Counted from the stretch's first letter, positions 26,258 to 34,689 are shown. The stretch is DNA of 64,000 nucleotides from CAMEON01 sp964463245 (GCA_964463245.1 CAYXBU010000002.1:7753-71752), one strand, 5' to 3'. The notes: a model not told the origin generated them from the letters alone. Program-made: numbers and translations.

Positions 26258-26286
26258 GCCCGACAGACCGTACCGGCCTGTCGGGC
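26258..26286. terminator. Bidirectional intrinsic terminator between the phosphatase-like gene and murQ
   Basis: Inverted repeat GCCCGACAG...CTGTCGGGC (26258-26266 with about 26278-26286), extended inward with one mismatch. Plus tail TTTGACTGTTC, minus tail GGTTTCGTTTTG. The genes on both sides converge here. Confidence 0.75.
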
Positions 26287-26320
26287 TTTGACTGTTCTAT
26301 GAGAGCCGATCCGACTCTTT

Positions 26321-27166
26321 TTACTTGCCCAAGGCATTCAGTGATGCGCGGATGTCCCCGTAGCGGTCGATCAGCTCGGCGGCGGTCTTGCGGTCGCAGT
26401 CGCCCAGCTCCATCAGGATGCGGATGCAACGGTCGCGCAGCTTGACATTGGTGGGCTTGACGTTGATCATGAGGTTGCCCAGTACCTTCCCGGTTCGGAT
26501 CATGGCACCGGTGGAGAGCATATTCAGGATCAGCTTCTGTGCCGTCCCCGCCTTGAGCCGCGAGGAGCCGGTCACCACCTCGGCACCCACAAAGGGAGCC
26601 ATGATCACCTCGCACAGCGGGTGCATACGGCTGTCGGGGTTGCAGGTGATACCCATGGGGACGGCACCCAGCTCCCGCGCCCTCCGCAGTGCTCCCAGCA
26701 CATAGGGCGCACCACCCGAGGCCGACAGCCCTACCACGACATCTCCGGCCTCTACGCCGTCGGCTTCCAACTCGGCGGCTCCCCGCGCGGCATCATCCTC
26801 GGCACCCTCGACCGCGCGGAACATTGCCCCCTGCCCGCCTGCGATGATGGCGCGAACAAGGCGGTCGTCCACCCCGAAGGTGGGGGGGCATTCGGAGGCA
26901 TCCACTACCCCCAGCCGCCCCGAGGTACCCGCTCCGACATAGATCAGGTGCCCCCCGGCATTCAGCCGCTCGGCGATGATGTCGATCGCGGCGGCAATGG
27001 CATCTGCCTGAGAGGCCACCGCATCCTCGACCACGCGGTTCTCCTCGCACATCAGGCGTACCATGTCCGGGGTCGCCAGCTCGTCGATATGCAGGGTACG
27101 GGGGTTTCTCGCCTCGGTGCGCAGTCCCGCAAGGTCGGTGCGGACGGTGGTATTCGGTTCAGTCAT
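26321..27166 (-). CDS. murQ: N-acetylmuramic acid 6-phosphate etherase MurQ
   Basis: The 281-residue protein cleaves the lactyl ether of MurNAc-6-phosphate to GlcNAc-6-phosphate in cell-wall recycling. It has the SIS domain with YVGAGTSGRLGVVDASECPP (about 75-94), the catalytic Glu in SECPP, VVGLSASGGAPYVLGAL near 142, and EVVTGSSRLKAGTAQKLILN near 195, all hallmarks of MurQ; length is normal. It overlaps the nudix gene by eight bases and has GGAGG 6 bases upstream of its ATG. No PTS transporter for MurNAc is nearby. Confidence 0.95.
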   Translation of the reverse strand: MTEPNTTVRTDLAGLRTEARNPRTLHIDELATPDMVRLMCEENRVVEDAVASQADAIAAAIDIIAERLNAGGHLIYVGAGTSGRLGVVDASECPPTFGVDDRLVRAIIAGGQGAMFRAVEGAEDDAARGAAELEADGVEAGDVVVGLSASGGAPYVLGALRRARELGAVPMGITCNPDSRMHPLCEVIMAPFVGAEVVTGSSRLKAGTAQKLILNMLSTGAMIRTGKVLGNLMINVKPTNVKLRDRCIRILMELGDCDRKTAAELIDRYGDIRASLNALGK

Positions 27167-27725
27167 GGGACACCTCCAGCTTCTTCATGCAATAGACCTT
27201 CAGGACAGCCGCCTGGGTCTTGCTGTCCTGCACCTCCCCCGAGAGGATCATGTTTACCAGCTCCTCCAAGGGGACCTCGACCAGCTCCAGAAATTCATCC
27301 TCGTCCGGGTCGGTCTCGCCCGGCTCCATATCCTCGGCTACATACATATAAATGACCTCGGAGAGAAGGGCTGGGGAGGTGACCAGATCTCCGATGGGGG
27401 TCAGCCGCTCGGTGGTGTAGCCGGTCTCCTCCCGCAGCTCCCGCAGAGCCGCCTCGCGGTGATCCTCGGTCGGGAAGTCCAGCTTGCCCGCCGGTATCTC
27501 CAGTGTCACGCGTCCCAGCGCGTAGCGATACTGCCGCACGCAGACTACCTTGCCCTCGCGGGTCAGCGGTACCACCGCGACGGCACCCCCGTGGCGGCAG
27601 TATTCCCGCATCCCGGTCTTGCCGTTCGGGAGGTTGATCTCGTCACGGTAGAGGTGGAGCACCTTGCCGTCAAAGATCAGGGTGCTGTCCTTCGGGGTCT
27701 CCCGAAAATAGGAAATGTCCTTCAT
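27159..27725 (-). CDS. NUDIX hydrolase, ADP-ribose pyrophosphatase type
   Basis: The 188-residue protein has the nudix box GKLDFPTEDHREAALRELREETGY (shown in part: REALLREL-type core REAALRELREETGY near 88-101) after the IPAGKLD strand and a preceding VRQYRYALGRVTLEIP segment. These features place it with ADP-ribose pyrophosphatases (NudF), which hydrolyse ADP-ribose to AMP and ribose 5-phosphate. It overlaps tadA by four bases (ATGA) and murQ by eight. An N-terminal beta extension for dimerisation is present. Confidence 0.9.
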   Translation of the reverse strand: MKDISYFRETPKDSTLIFDGKVLHLYRDEINLPNGKTGMREYCRHGGAVAVVPLTREGKVVCVRQYRYALGRVTLEIPAGKLDFPTEDHREAALRELREETGYTTERLTPIGDLVTSPALLSEVIYMYVAEDMEPGETDPDEDEFLELVEVPLEELVNMILSGEVQDSKTQAAVLKVYCMKKLEVSHD

Positions 27726-28222
27726 ATGGTTCCATCCTTACCCTTTCTTCTGCTCCTGAAAAAATCCTGCAGGAGGGCGCGGCACTCCTCCTCGCGGCAA
27801 CCGTACTCCACTGCGGTGGCGGTACTTTGCATGGGGTAGCTGTGCAGCGACCACACGCTCCCCATCGCACCGGCGATCGGGTCGCGTGTGCCGCAGACGA
27901 CCCGCCCGATCCGTGCCGCCAGGATGGCTCCCGTGCACATGGGGCATGGCTCCAGCGTGACATACAGGGTGCAATCCGAGAGCCGCCAAGAGGATACCTC
28001 GCGGCACCCGTCCCGTATGGCGTTGACTTCGGCGTGCCCCAGTGCGGTCTGCTCTACCTCGCGGGTGTTGCGCCCGCTCGCCAGTACGGTATAGCCGTCC
28101 TCGCTCGGTTGGATCAGCACCGCGCCGACCGGCACGTCCCCGTCCTCCGCCGCCAGACGGGCTTGCTCCAAGGCAAGCTCCATGCAGGTCATGTCTTGCT
28201 CTGTAAGATCATGCTCATTCAT
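27722..28222 (-). CDS. tadA: tRNA-specific adenosine-34 deaminase TadA
   Basis: The 166-residue protein makes inosine at the wobble position of tRNA-Arg(ACG). The zinc and catalytic residues are at His63-Ala-Glu65 (GHAEVNAIRD) and Cys93/Cys96 (LEPCPMCTGAI); a TadA-type C terminus (AVEYGCREEECRALLQDFF) follows. Length matches. It overlaps its neighbours by four bases on both sides within the yfcE-to-murQ unit. Confidence 0.94.
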   Translation of the reverse strand: MNEHDLTEQDMTCMELALEQARLAAEDGDVPVGAVLIQPSEDGYTVLASGRNTREVEQTALGHAEVNAIRDGCREVSSWRLSDCTLYVTLEPCPMCTGAILAARIGRVVCGTRDPIAGAMGSVWSLHSYPMQSTATAVEYGCREEECRALLQDFFRSRRKGKDGTI

Positions 28223-29253
28223 AAGTCAACCCCCCAATACGGATAGGTGTAGGCCAGCAGGATCTGTAGTGCGACCGAAAGCAGGGTCAGCACTACGAAC
28301 ACCGTCATGCCCGGAGCAAAGAACTCCCGACGGGCTGTCCTGCGGTCGGGCTTGACGGCGGGGCGGCAGGTCTCGGTCGGGAAGTCCCCAAAGAGACTTC
28401 CAGGCTCGGAGGGCGTCTTTTCGGGGGCGGGGAACAACCGACCCTTGCGGTAGAGCAGGAGCAAGAGCATACCCGCCGCCGCGCCGACCAAGAGGAGCGC
28501 ACCGTCGCACAGGTACAAGATGGCGTATGCCCGATCCCCCATGCGCGAAATGAGGATCTCCTGCACGCAGGAGTAGAGGTTGTTGAACAGGTGCAGGAAT
28601 ATCCCGCACCAGATGGAGTCGGTCAGCTCGTAGCAGAGAGCCAGCAGGATGCCCGCAACGAAGGTGTAGAATATCTGCGCGATGTTCTCATGCATCAGGG
28701 CAAACAGGACGGCACTGAGGAGGACGGCCGTCGGCCGCCCGAAGCGGCGCAGGTTGCCGTAGATCACCCCGCGGAACAACAGCTCCTCGCAGAAGGCGGG
28801 TGCCAGCGACACAGTGATGAACAGGGCAATGGCGGATGCGTCGGTCGCGCCGCCGTAGCTGTTTCCGGGGTCGGGGTAGCGGATGAGTTGCAGGAACCAG
28901 CCGTTTATATAGGCGGCCGCCGTGGTGACCGCCAGTGCGGCCAAGATCAGGAGCGGGAAGTAGGCGGGCATACGGATGCTCCAGCGGATGGGCTCCCGCT
29001 CCCGCCCGCGGGACAGCGGGATGAACAGGACAGCCGGGAGGATGAAGCAGGATAAGTAGTACAGGGTCTCGGCCAGTACATCGGTGAGATATTGCAGGCG
29101 GATCGGCAGGAACAAGGCGATCAGGTCGCACAGTCCGTACCAGAAGCCGCTTGAGAAATGGAACAGTGCCAGCATGATGCACAGGCAGATGCCCATGCGG
29201 TTGACGGTGTCGCGGTAGGTCGGAGTTTTAAGATACATGGTATAATGCCGCAT
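28219..29253 (-). CDS. CPBP family intramembrane metalloprotease
   Basis: The 344-residue membrane protein has about eight helices. The CPBP/Abi (type II CAAX protease-like) motifs are visible: CEELLFRGVIYGNLRR near 154-169 (EExxxR), ALMHEN near 187 (catalytic His) and GIFLHLFNN near 216. These are membrane-embedded proteases that process prenylated proteins or bacteriocins, or give self-immunity. No bacteriocin gene is nearby, so its substrate is unknown. The C-terminal 80 residues add a cytoplasmic linker and one more helix. ATG 29251-29253 follows AAAGGAGG. Confidence 0.85.
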   Translation of the reverse strand: MRHYTMYLKTPTYRDTVNRMGICLCIMLALFHFSSGFWYGLCDLIALFLPIRLQYLTDVLAETLYYLSCFILPAVLFIPLSRGREREPIRWSIRMPAYFPLLILAALAVTTAAAYINGWFLQLIRYPDPGNSYGGATDASAIALFITVSLAPAFCEELLFRGVIYGNLRRFGRPTAVLLSAVLFALMHENIAQIFYTFVAGILLALCYELTDSIWCGIFLHLFNNLYSCVQEILISRMGDRAYAILYLCDGALLLVGAAAGMLLLLLYRKGRLFPAPEKTPSEPGSLFGDFPTETCRPAVKPDRRTARREFFAPGMTVFVVLTLLSVALQILLAYTYPYWGVDL

Positions 29254-29295
29254 ATGCGGCCTCCTTTTGATTATGTTACGGCTTACGGTCTGCCG

Positions 29296-29856
29296 TTACA
29301 GGACGAGACGATGAAACACCGAGCCGTCCATGTCCTTCCAGCAGCAGACACCGGTCGAGGACTCAAGGGTCATATACCCGTGCGGGCTGTCGGCTTTGGG
29401 AATGCTGACCGAGCCGGGGTTCAGGCAGAGGTTCTGCCCGCCCTTTCCGAACGGCTCCCATGCCGGAATGTGGGTATGCCCTTGTAAGAGGACATCCCCG
29501 GGGGAGAGCGGCGGGGGAGCCGACGGGTTGCAGATGTGCCCGTGGGTGGCGTAGATCAGCCGATCCCCGACCGAGAGGACGGCGTACTCGGCTAAGACCG
29601 GAAAGCTCAGCACCATCTGATCCACCTCGGAGTCGCAGTTGCCCCGTACGCAGAGCAGTCGCCCCGCCATGCGGTTGAGCATGGTGATGACCTCGCGGGG
29701 GGCATACCCATCGGGCAGGTCATTGCGAGGGCCGTGGTAGAGTAAGTCTCCCAAGAGCAGCAGGCGGTCGGGGCGTTCGACCTCGAAGGCCTCAAGGAGT
29801 CGTCCGCACCACACGGCAGAGCCGTGGATATCCGACGCGATCATGAGCTTTTTCAT
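29296..29856 (-). CDS. YfcE-type metallophosphodiesterase
   Basis: The 186-residue protein has the calcineurin-like phosphoesterase signature: MIASDIHGS at 4-12, LLLGDLLYHGP near 34-44, CVRGNCDSEVD near 73, THGH near 107 and LLQGHTHIPAW near 128. This is the small YfcE/MJ0936 branch acting on phosphodiesters; the natural substrate is not fixed. ATG 29854-29856 is chosen because it starts right before the first strand; upstream in-frame codons overlap the promoter. First gene of the yfcE-CPBP-tadA-nudix-murQ unit. Confidence 0.9.
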   Translation of the reverse strand: MKKLMIASDIHGSAVWCGRLLEAFEVERPDRLLLLGDLLYHGPRNDLPDGYAPREVITMLNRMAGRLLCVRGNCDSEVDQMVLSFPVLAEYAVLSVGDRLIYATHGHICNPSAPPPLSPGDVLLQGHTHIPAWEPFGKGGQNLCLNPGSVSIPKADSPHGYMTLESSTGVCCWKDMDGSVFHRLVL

Positions 29857-29891
29857 GCAGGAATGTGTCTCCGTTTCGTTTTTCTGCTGAT

Positions 29892-29920
29892 ATTGTACCG
29901 CATTCCCCGCCAAATGTCAA
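29892..29920 (-). promoter_or_regulatory. Predicted promoter of the yfcE-murQ operon
   Basis: Minus strand: -35 TTGACA (29915-29920), 17-base spacer, -10 TACAAT (29892-29897), 35 bases before the yfcE start. Confidence 0.8.
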
Positions 29921-29966
29921 TAGGGAGAAATCAAAGAAAATTTCCTGAATTTTCATCAAAACCCTA

Positions 29967-29995
29967 TTGCATACCGCGAAATTTTGTAGTATAAT
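29967..29995 (+). promoter_or_regulatory. Predicted promoter of the ACT-PFL operon
   Basis: -35 TTGCAT (29967-29972), 17-base spacer, -10 TATAAT (29990-29995), 47 bases before the ACT gene. Divergent from the yfcE promoter. Confidence 0.8.
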
Positions 29996-30042
29996 ATAGA
30001 GGTATTACAAGCGTTCCGCCGAGGCGGGGGACGGGAGGTCAC

Positions 30043-30312
30043 ATGAAAGCAGTTGTAACGGTAACGGGCAAGGACAGCGTGGGCATCATCGCCCGTGTGT
30101 CGGCGGCCTGCGCGGAATGCTCCGCGAACATATTGGAAATATCCCAGAGCGTTCTGCGGGAATACTTTGCCATGATCATGCTGGTGGACATCAGCGAGTT
30201 GAACGTGGATTTTGCACAGTTCTCCGACACGCTCGCCGAGCTGGGACGGGAAAACGGCTGGGACATCCGCGCCATGCACGAGGATATCTTCCAGGCCATG
30301 CACCATATCTGA
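30043..30312 (+). CDS. ACT-domain protein (UPF0237 type)
   Basis: The 89-residue protein is a single ACT domain: VVTVTGKDSVGIIARVSAAC then a long helix and FAMIMLVDIS. ACT domains bind small ligands, often amino acids, and regulate partner proteins. It has GGGAGG upstream and the PFL-family gene follows after 15 bases, a pair conserved in Firmicutes; the ligand and target are unknown. Probably it regulates or assists the PFL-family protein (inference). Confidence 0.92.
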   Translation: MKAVVTVTGKDSVGIIARVSAACAECSANILEISQSVLREYFAMIMLVDISELNVDFAQFSDTLAELGRENGWDIRAMHEDIFQAMHHI

Positions 30313-30327
30313 TACGAGGATCATCCA

Positions 30328-31686
30328 ATGCTGGAAACCAAGGATATTTTAGAGACCATCCAGATGATCCGCCAGGAGAATCTGGACATTCGCACCATCA
30401 CCATGGGCATCTCGCTCTACGATTGCGTCAGCGACGATGCGGGTCGGCTGTGCGATAAGATATACGACAAGATCACGCGCACCGCAGAGCACCTGGTGGA
30501 GACCGGGTGCGACATCGAGAAGAAGTACGGTGTGCCTATCGTCAATAAGCGCATCTCGGTCACCCCCATCTCGCTCATCGCGGGCGGGGTGGATGCGGCG
30601 GGCTGCCTCCGGGTCGCGCATACCCTGCAACGAGCGGCGGATGCCGTCGGCGTGAATTTCATTGGCGGCTTTTCCGCGCTGGTACACAAGGGCATGACCG
30701 AGAGCGACCGCAACTTGATCTCGGTCATCCCCGAGGCACTGGCCGAGACCGAGTTGGTCTGCTCCTCGGTAAATGTCGCCACCACCAAGGCGGGCATCAA
30801 TATGGATGCCATCCGCCTGATGGGACATACCGTCAAGCGGTGCGCCGAATTGACGGCGGATCGCTCCTCCATCGGCTGTGCCAAGCTGGTGGTCTTTGCC
30901 AATGTGCCGGAGGATAACCCCTTCATGGCGGGCGCGTTCCACGGCGTCGGTGAGCCGGAAACGGTCATCAATGTCGGCGTGTCGGGCCCCGGCGTGGTCA
31001 GCTCGGCTATCGAGCGGGCGGGGGATTGTGACCTGTCGGCTCTGGCAGAGCTGATCAAGAAGACCGCCTTCAAGATCACGCGGGTCGGACAGCTGGTGGC
31101 CACCGAGGCGGCCGAGCGGCTGGGCGTCCCCTTCGGGATCGTGGATCTGTCGCTGGCACCGACTCCCGCCATCGGGGACTCGGTCGCGCTGATCCTGGAG
31201 AATATGGGGCTTGAGTCCTGCGGCGCACACGGAACCACGGCGGCTCTCGCCATGCTCAATGACGCGGTCAAGAAGGGCGGCGTGATGGCCTCCGGGCACG
31301 TCGGCGGCCTGTCGGGAGCTTTCATCCCGGTGTCGGAGGATGCCGGCATGATCTCGGCGGTCCAGCGCGGTGCCCTGTCCATCGAGAAGCTGGAGGCCAT
31401 GACGGCGGTCTGCTCGGTGGGTCTGGATATGATCGCCGTGCCCGGGGATACCCCCGAGGAGGTCATCTGCGGTCTGATCGCGGATGAGATCTCCATCGGT
31501 GTGGTCAACACCAAGACCACCGCCGTTCGTGTGATCCCTGCTGTCGGAAAGACCGTGGGGGACAGCGTAGACTTCGGCGGTCTGCTGGGAAGCGCACCCA
31601 TCATGCCCCTGCGCCCGTGGTCGCCCGAGAAGTTCATTCGGCGCGGCGGTCGCATCCCGGCGCCCATTCACAGCTTGAAAAACTAA
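30328..31686 (+). CDS. PFL family protein (UPF0210/DUF711)
   Basis: The 452-residue protein matches the UPF0210 family over its full length: IRTITMGISLYDC near 20, KRISVTPISLIAGG near 75, FIGGFSALVHKGMT near 110, GVSGPGVVSSAIE near 213, and GVVNTKTTAVRVIP near 391. The fold is distantly related to pyruvate formate-lyase, but I see no glycyl-radical motif at the C terminus, so the radical activity should not be assumed. Function unknown. It is paired with the ACT-domain gene, whose ligand may control it. Confidence 0.9.
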   Translation: MLETKDILETIQMIRQENLDIRTITMGISLYDCVSDDAGRLCDKIYDKITRTAEHLVETGCDIEKKYGVPIVNKRISVTPISLIAGGVDAAGCLRVAHTLQRAADAVGVNFIGGFSALVHKGMTESDRNLISVIPEALAETELVCSSVNVATTKAGINMDAIRLMGHTVKRCAELTADRSSIGCAKLVVFANVPEDNPFMAGAFHGVGEPETVINVGVSGPGVVSSAIERAGDCDLSALAELIKKTAFKITRVGQLVATEAAERLGVPFGIVDLSLAPTPAIGDSVALILENMGLESCGAHGTTAALAMLNDAVKKGGVMASGHVGGLSGAFIPVSEDAGMISAVQRGALSIEKLEAMTAVCSVGLDMIAVPGDTPEEVICGLIADEISIGVVNTKTTAVRVIPAVGKTVGDSVDFGGLLGSAPIMPLRPWSPEKFIRRGGRIPAPIHSLKN

Positions 31687-31713
31687 TCGAAGATACTGAA
31701 AGGAAGGAATCAT

Positions 31714-32082
31714 ATGAAAAAGTTGGTAAAGGTGCTGTCCCTGTTCGTAAAGCTGGGAGACAAGGTCGTGACGGTGTTCGGCAAGGCCGTGGATGCCGTG
31801 GATCATCTGGTTCACTACAAGGAGTATCAGCGGGAGCGCAGAGTTGCAGCGGTCTTCCGTACCATGCTGTGCGTGGCCTGCGGTGTGCTGGCTGTCGTGT
31901 TCTTCCCCTATAAGATCAAGGTCGAGAAGAACGGCGATTTCGAGATCCGCAGCCTGATGCTCCGCATTTACCGCAAGACACCGGATTATGAGGTGTCCGG
32001 CGGTGACGACGAGTTTGACATTTGCGGCGTGGAGGACGAGGACGACGAGTGCCACGCCCTTGAGGCCGGCAACGAGGCATGA
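31714..32082 (+). CDS. Hypothetical single-helix membrane protein with acidic tail
   Basis: The 122-residue protein has a basic amphipathic N terminus (MKKLVKVLSLFVKLGDK), one membrane helix (about 49-65, TMLCVACGVLAVVFF), a short positively charged stretch, and a strongly acidic C terminus (CGVEDEDDE). I do not recognise a family. A good AAAGGAAGG site precedes the ATG. Its stop overlaps the Mini-III gene start by four bases, so it is translated with it. Confidence 0.7.
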   Translation: MKKLVKVLSLFVKLGDKVVTVFGKAVDAVDHLVHYKEYQRERRVAAVFRTMLCVACGVLAVVFFPYKIKVEKNGDFEIRSLMLRIYRKTPDYEVSGGDDEFDICGVEDEDDECHALEAGNEA

Positions 32083-32564
32083 GGTCGCTCCCGGAGGTCT
32101 CGGTCGCGGCACTGGCATACCTGGGAGACAGTGTGCTGGAGAGCTGTGTCCGATACTATCTGGTTCGGGATCGCGGGCTCTCCTCCTCGGCTAAGCTCAA
32201 CCGTGCGGCATTGTCCTTCGTGACGGCAACGGCGCAGGCTGAGGCCATGGGGCGTATCCTGCCTTGCCTGACACCCGAGGAGGAGTCCTACTTCCACCGC
32301 GGTCGCAACAGCTCGCCGGCGCATATCCCCAAGAGCGCGTCCATGGCGGAGTACCGCCGTGCGACCGGGATGGAGGTTCTGTTCGGTGCGCTGGCACTGG
32401 CGGGGCGAATGGAGCGGGTGCATACCCTGTTCTGCACGGGCTACGGGCTTGAGGCGGATTTCACCGCCATGCCGACGTCCCCGCAGGGTAGCGCGGCGCG
32501 ACCGCTTACAGAAGTTGAAGATCAAACAGATAAGGAGATACAAGATGAGCAATCCGATGGTTGA
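32079..32564 (+). CDS. mrnC: Mini-ribonuclease 3
   Basis: The 161-residue protein is the RNase III catalytic domain alone, without the double-stranded RNA binding domain. AYLGDSVLESCVRYYL (about 13-28) carries the catalytic Asp, and YFHRGRNSSPAHIPKSAS then EYRRATGMEVLFGALALAG are the family signatures. In Firmicutes this enzyme trims the ends of 23S rRNA precursor. The last 20 residues overlap the start of the cyclophilin gene. Confidence 0.92.
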   Translation: MRSLPEVSVAALAYLGDSVLESCVRYYLVRDRGLSSSAKLNRAALSFVTATAQAEAMGRILPCLTPEEESYFHRGRNSSPAHIPKSASMAEYRRATGMEVLFGALALAGRMERVHTLFCTGYGLEADFTAMPTSPQGSAARPLTEVEDQTDKEIQDEQSDG

Positions 32565-33054
32565 GATCAAGGTTCGTCAAGGGGAGGCACAGCTGGGTAC
32601 TATCAAGCTGGAGCTGTACCCCGATAAGGCACCCGGCACGGTGGAGAATTTCCTGTCGCTGGTGGATGCCGGCTTTTATACCGGACTGATCTTTCACCGC
32701 GTCATTCGCGGCTTCATGATCCAGGGCGGCGGGATGACCGCCGACATGACCGGCAAGCGTGCCAAGCCCATCCGCGGTGAGTTCATCGCCAACGGATACA
32801 TGGGCAACGACCTGAAGCACACGCGCGGGGTCATCTCCATGGCGCGTACTTCCGATCCCGATTCCGCCTCCTCCCAGTTCTTCATCATGCAGGAGGATGC
32901 TCCCCATCTGGATGCACAGTATGCCGCCTTTGGTAAGGTGACCGAGGGCATGGGGGTCGTGGATGCCATTGCCACCACCAAGACGGGTCGCTACGGCGGA
33001 TATGCCGATGTGCCCCGCGAGGCCGTGGTCATCGAGAGCATCACACGGGTCTGA
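32545..33054 (+). CDS. Cyclophilin-type peptidylprolyl isomerase
   Basis: The 169-residue protein catalyses proline isomerisation in protein folding. The cyclophilin core is clear: FHRVIRGFMIQGGG (about 50-63) with catalytic Arg, SMARTSDPDSASSQFFIM near 97-114 and FGKVTEGMGVVDAI near 128. There is no signal peptide, so it is cytoplasmic. ATG 32545 follows AAGGAG and lies inside the end of the Mini-III gene. A downstream TATAAT at 33066 lacks a -35 element. Confidence 0.93.
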   Translation: MSNPMVEIKVRQGEAQLGTIKLELYPDKAPGTVENFLSLVDAGFYTGLIFHRVIRGFMIQGGGMTADMTGKRAKPIRGEFIANGYMGNDLKHTRGVISMARTSDPDSASSQFFIMQEDAPHLDAQYAAFGKVTEGMGVVDAIATTKTGRYGGYADVPREAVVIESITRV

Positions 33055-33110
33055 TACGGGCCGGATATAATGGTCATTCAATTAAAAAACATATATCGGA
33101 GGAAAGAAAC

Positions 33111-33464
33111 ATGAAAAAGAACAACGAGTCTCTGCTTGACGTTGTGCTGGTCGCCGCCGCTACGGCTGTTGCCACGACTGCCGCCATTCTGGCCGCTGAC
33201 AAGGCACTCAAGAGCGAAAAGGGACAGGCCGCCGTTGCTACCGTGAAGACCAAGGCGAACGATGCCAAGGAGACCGTCAAGACCAAGGCTGTCGCTGCCA
33301 AGGACACCGTCGTGACTAAGGCCGCTGCCGTCAAGGACAAGGTCAAGAGCAAGTTCAACAAGGACGAGTGCGCTTGCGAGGAGACCGCCGATGCGGTCGC
33401 TGAGGAGCCCGCAGAGGAGACTTCCGAGGAGGCTCCCGCCGCTGAGGAGACCGTCGCCGAGTAA
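33111..33464 (+). CDS. YtxH/LEA-like helical repeat protein with N-terminal anchor
   Basis: The 117-residue protein has an N-terminal hydrophobic helix (8-30) and then exact 11-residue repeats: TVKTKANDAKE (44-54), TVKTKAVAAKD (55-65), TVVTKAAAVKD (66-76) and a partial KVKSKFNKDE. Such 11-mers form long amphipathic helices, as in group 3 LEA and YtxH-type stress proteins. A Cys pair (CAC) and a Glu/Ala-rich acidic tail follow. It resembles an envelope or desiccation-related small protein, but the function is unknown. GGAGGAAAG precedes the ATG; a terminator follows. Confidence 0.75.
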   Translation: MKKNNESLLDVVLVAAATAVATTAAILAADKALKSEKGQAAVATVKTKANDAKETVKTKAVAAKDTVVTKAAAVKDKVKSKFNKDECACEETADAVAEEPAEETSEEAPAAEETVAE

Positions 33465-33492
33465 GGCACCCTGTATTCTATTATGGATCGAG

Positions 33493-33529
33493 AGCGGGTC
33501 GTCACGCCATTTGCGCGCGACCCGCTTTT
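33493..33529 (+). terminator. Intrinsic terminator of the ACT-PFL operon
   Basis: A 9-bp stem AGCGGGTCG/CGACCCGCT (33493-33501 with 33518-33526) followed by TTTTC. It separates the repeat protein from the dehydrogenase. Confidence 0.65.
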
Positions 33530-33555
33530 CGATAGACAGAAAGGAGACGAACACC

Positions 33556-34497
33556 ATGAAGATCGTCGTATTGGATGCCGCCGCGCTGGGGGATGATTTA
33601 GACTTGACCCCGCTGTACGAGCGGGGAGAGGTCACGGTCTGGCGCAGGACAGCACCGGAGGAGGTACGAGAGCGGATCGCGGGGCAGGATGCCGTGATCT
33701 TGAATAAGGTCAAGATCGGGCGGGAGCAGCTGCCTGAGGCAGGGCAGGAGCCGGGTATCCTGTGCATTGCCGCGACCGGCTACGATAATATCGATGTTGC
33801 CGCCTGCCGTGAGCGGGGGATCGCGGTCGCCAATGTGCGCGGGTACTCCACCGACAGCGTGGCGCAGGTCACGGTCGGGCTGGTGCTCTCCCTTGTCAGC
33901 CGACTCCCGACCTACTGTCGGGCGGTGGCCGACGGGAGCTACACGCGGAGCGGGCAAGCCAACCTCCTGACCCCGCCCTACCGAGAGCTGGCAGGCATGA
34001 CCTGGGGCATTCTGGGCGCGGGTCAGATCGGCAGTCGAGTGGCGACCGTGGCACGAGCGTTCGGTTGCCGTGTGCTGACCTGTCGCCGCCACCCGGACGG
34101 GAACAGCGTGGACTTGGAGACCCTCCTGCGGGAGTCGGACATCCTGACCGTACATACCCCGCTGACCCCCGAAACGCGGGGGATGCTGGGGCGTGACGAG
34201 CTGGCACAGATGAAGCGAGGAGCCATCCTCGTGAACATGGCACGGGGAGCCGTCACCGATGAGGCGGCGGTCGCGGAGGCGGTGCTCTCGGGACGGCTGG
34301 GCGGCTTCGGCGCGGATGTGTACAGCGCGGAGCCGTTCCCGACCGAGCATCCGTTCACCGAGCTTCTGGGGCTGGATCAAGTCCTCTTGACTCCGCATAT
34401 GTCCTGGGGAGCCAAGGAGGCGCGGGAGCGTTGCCTGCGGGAGATGATCTTGAATATGGAGGCCTATATGCGCGGCGAGGAGCGCAATCGCGTGTAG
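33556..34497 (+). CDS. D-2-hydroxyacid dehydrogenase (NAD-binding, glycerate dehydrogenase-like)
   Basis: The 313-residue protein has the NAD-binding core WGILGAGQIGSRVATVARAF near 149-168 and the catalytic triad positions Arg in NMARGAVTDE (near 228), Glu in YSAEPFPTEHPF (near 259) and His in LTPHMSWGAKEAR (near 284). The sequence around the catalytic His (TPHMSWG) and the N-terminal KVKI segment fit hydroxypyruvate/glycerate dehydrogenase-like enzymes more than D-lactate dehydrogenase; the real substrate is unknown. AAAGGAG precedes ATG 33556. It stands between two terminators and has no promoter I can recognise. Confidence 0.88.
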   Translation: MKIVVLDAAALGDDLDLTPLYERGEVTVWRRTAPEEVRERIAGQDAVILNKVKIGREQLPEAGQEPGILCIAATGYDNIDVAACRERGIAVANVRGYSTDSVAQVTVGLVLSLVSRLPTYCRAVADGSYTRSGQANLLTPPYRELAGMTWGILGAGQIGSRVATVARAFGCRVLTCRRHPDGNSVDLETLLRESDILTVHTPLTPETRGMLGRDELAQMKRGAILVNMARGAVTDEAAVAEAVLSGRLGGFGADVYSAEPFPTEHPFTELLGLDQVLLTPHMSWGAKEARERCLREMILNMEAYMRGEERNRV

Positions 34498-34503
34498 GAC
34501 AAG

Positions 34504-34536
34504 GACCCGTCCCGACCATCGGGGCGGGTCTTTGCT
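34504..34536 (+). terminator. Intrinsic terminator of the dehydrogenase gene
   Basis: A 12-bp stem with one G-U pair (34504-34515 with 34519-34530) and a 3-base loop, then TTTGCTTTG, seven bases after the stop. Confidence 0.8.
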
Positions 34537-34625
34537 TTGAATACATATTTCCACCGTCGCGTTTGAAAACGGCAAAACGCCCCTCAAAAGTCTCCCTCGC
34601 CGCCCCGAAAAAAAGTCTCAACCGG

Positions 34626-34654
34626 TTGACAAATACCCGCGTGTATGGTAAAAT
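34626..34654 (+). promoter_or_regulatory. Predicted promoter of the TerB_N/ATPase/helicase operon
   Basis: -35 TTGACA (34626-34631), 17-base spacer, -10 TAAAAT (34649-34654), 35 bases before the GTG start. It is isolated from upstream transcription by the terminator at 34504-34536. Confidence 0.8.
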
Positions 34655-34689
34655 AATACGATAGAATGATGAGAGGGGAGGTGTGCCCT

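Noticed and set aside
30328..31686. Pyruvate formate-lyase activity
   Set aside because: The family name PFL reflects fold similarity; no glycyl-radical loop motif is seen near the C terminus.
33061..33075. A promoter for the 11-mer repeat protein at TATAAT 33066
   Set aside because: No -35 element at 16-18 bases; the gene is probably read from the upstream operon.
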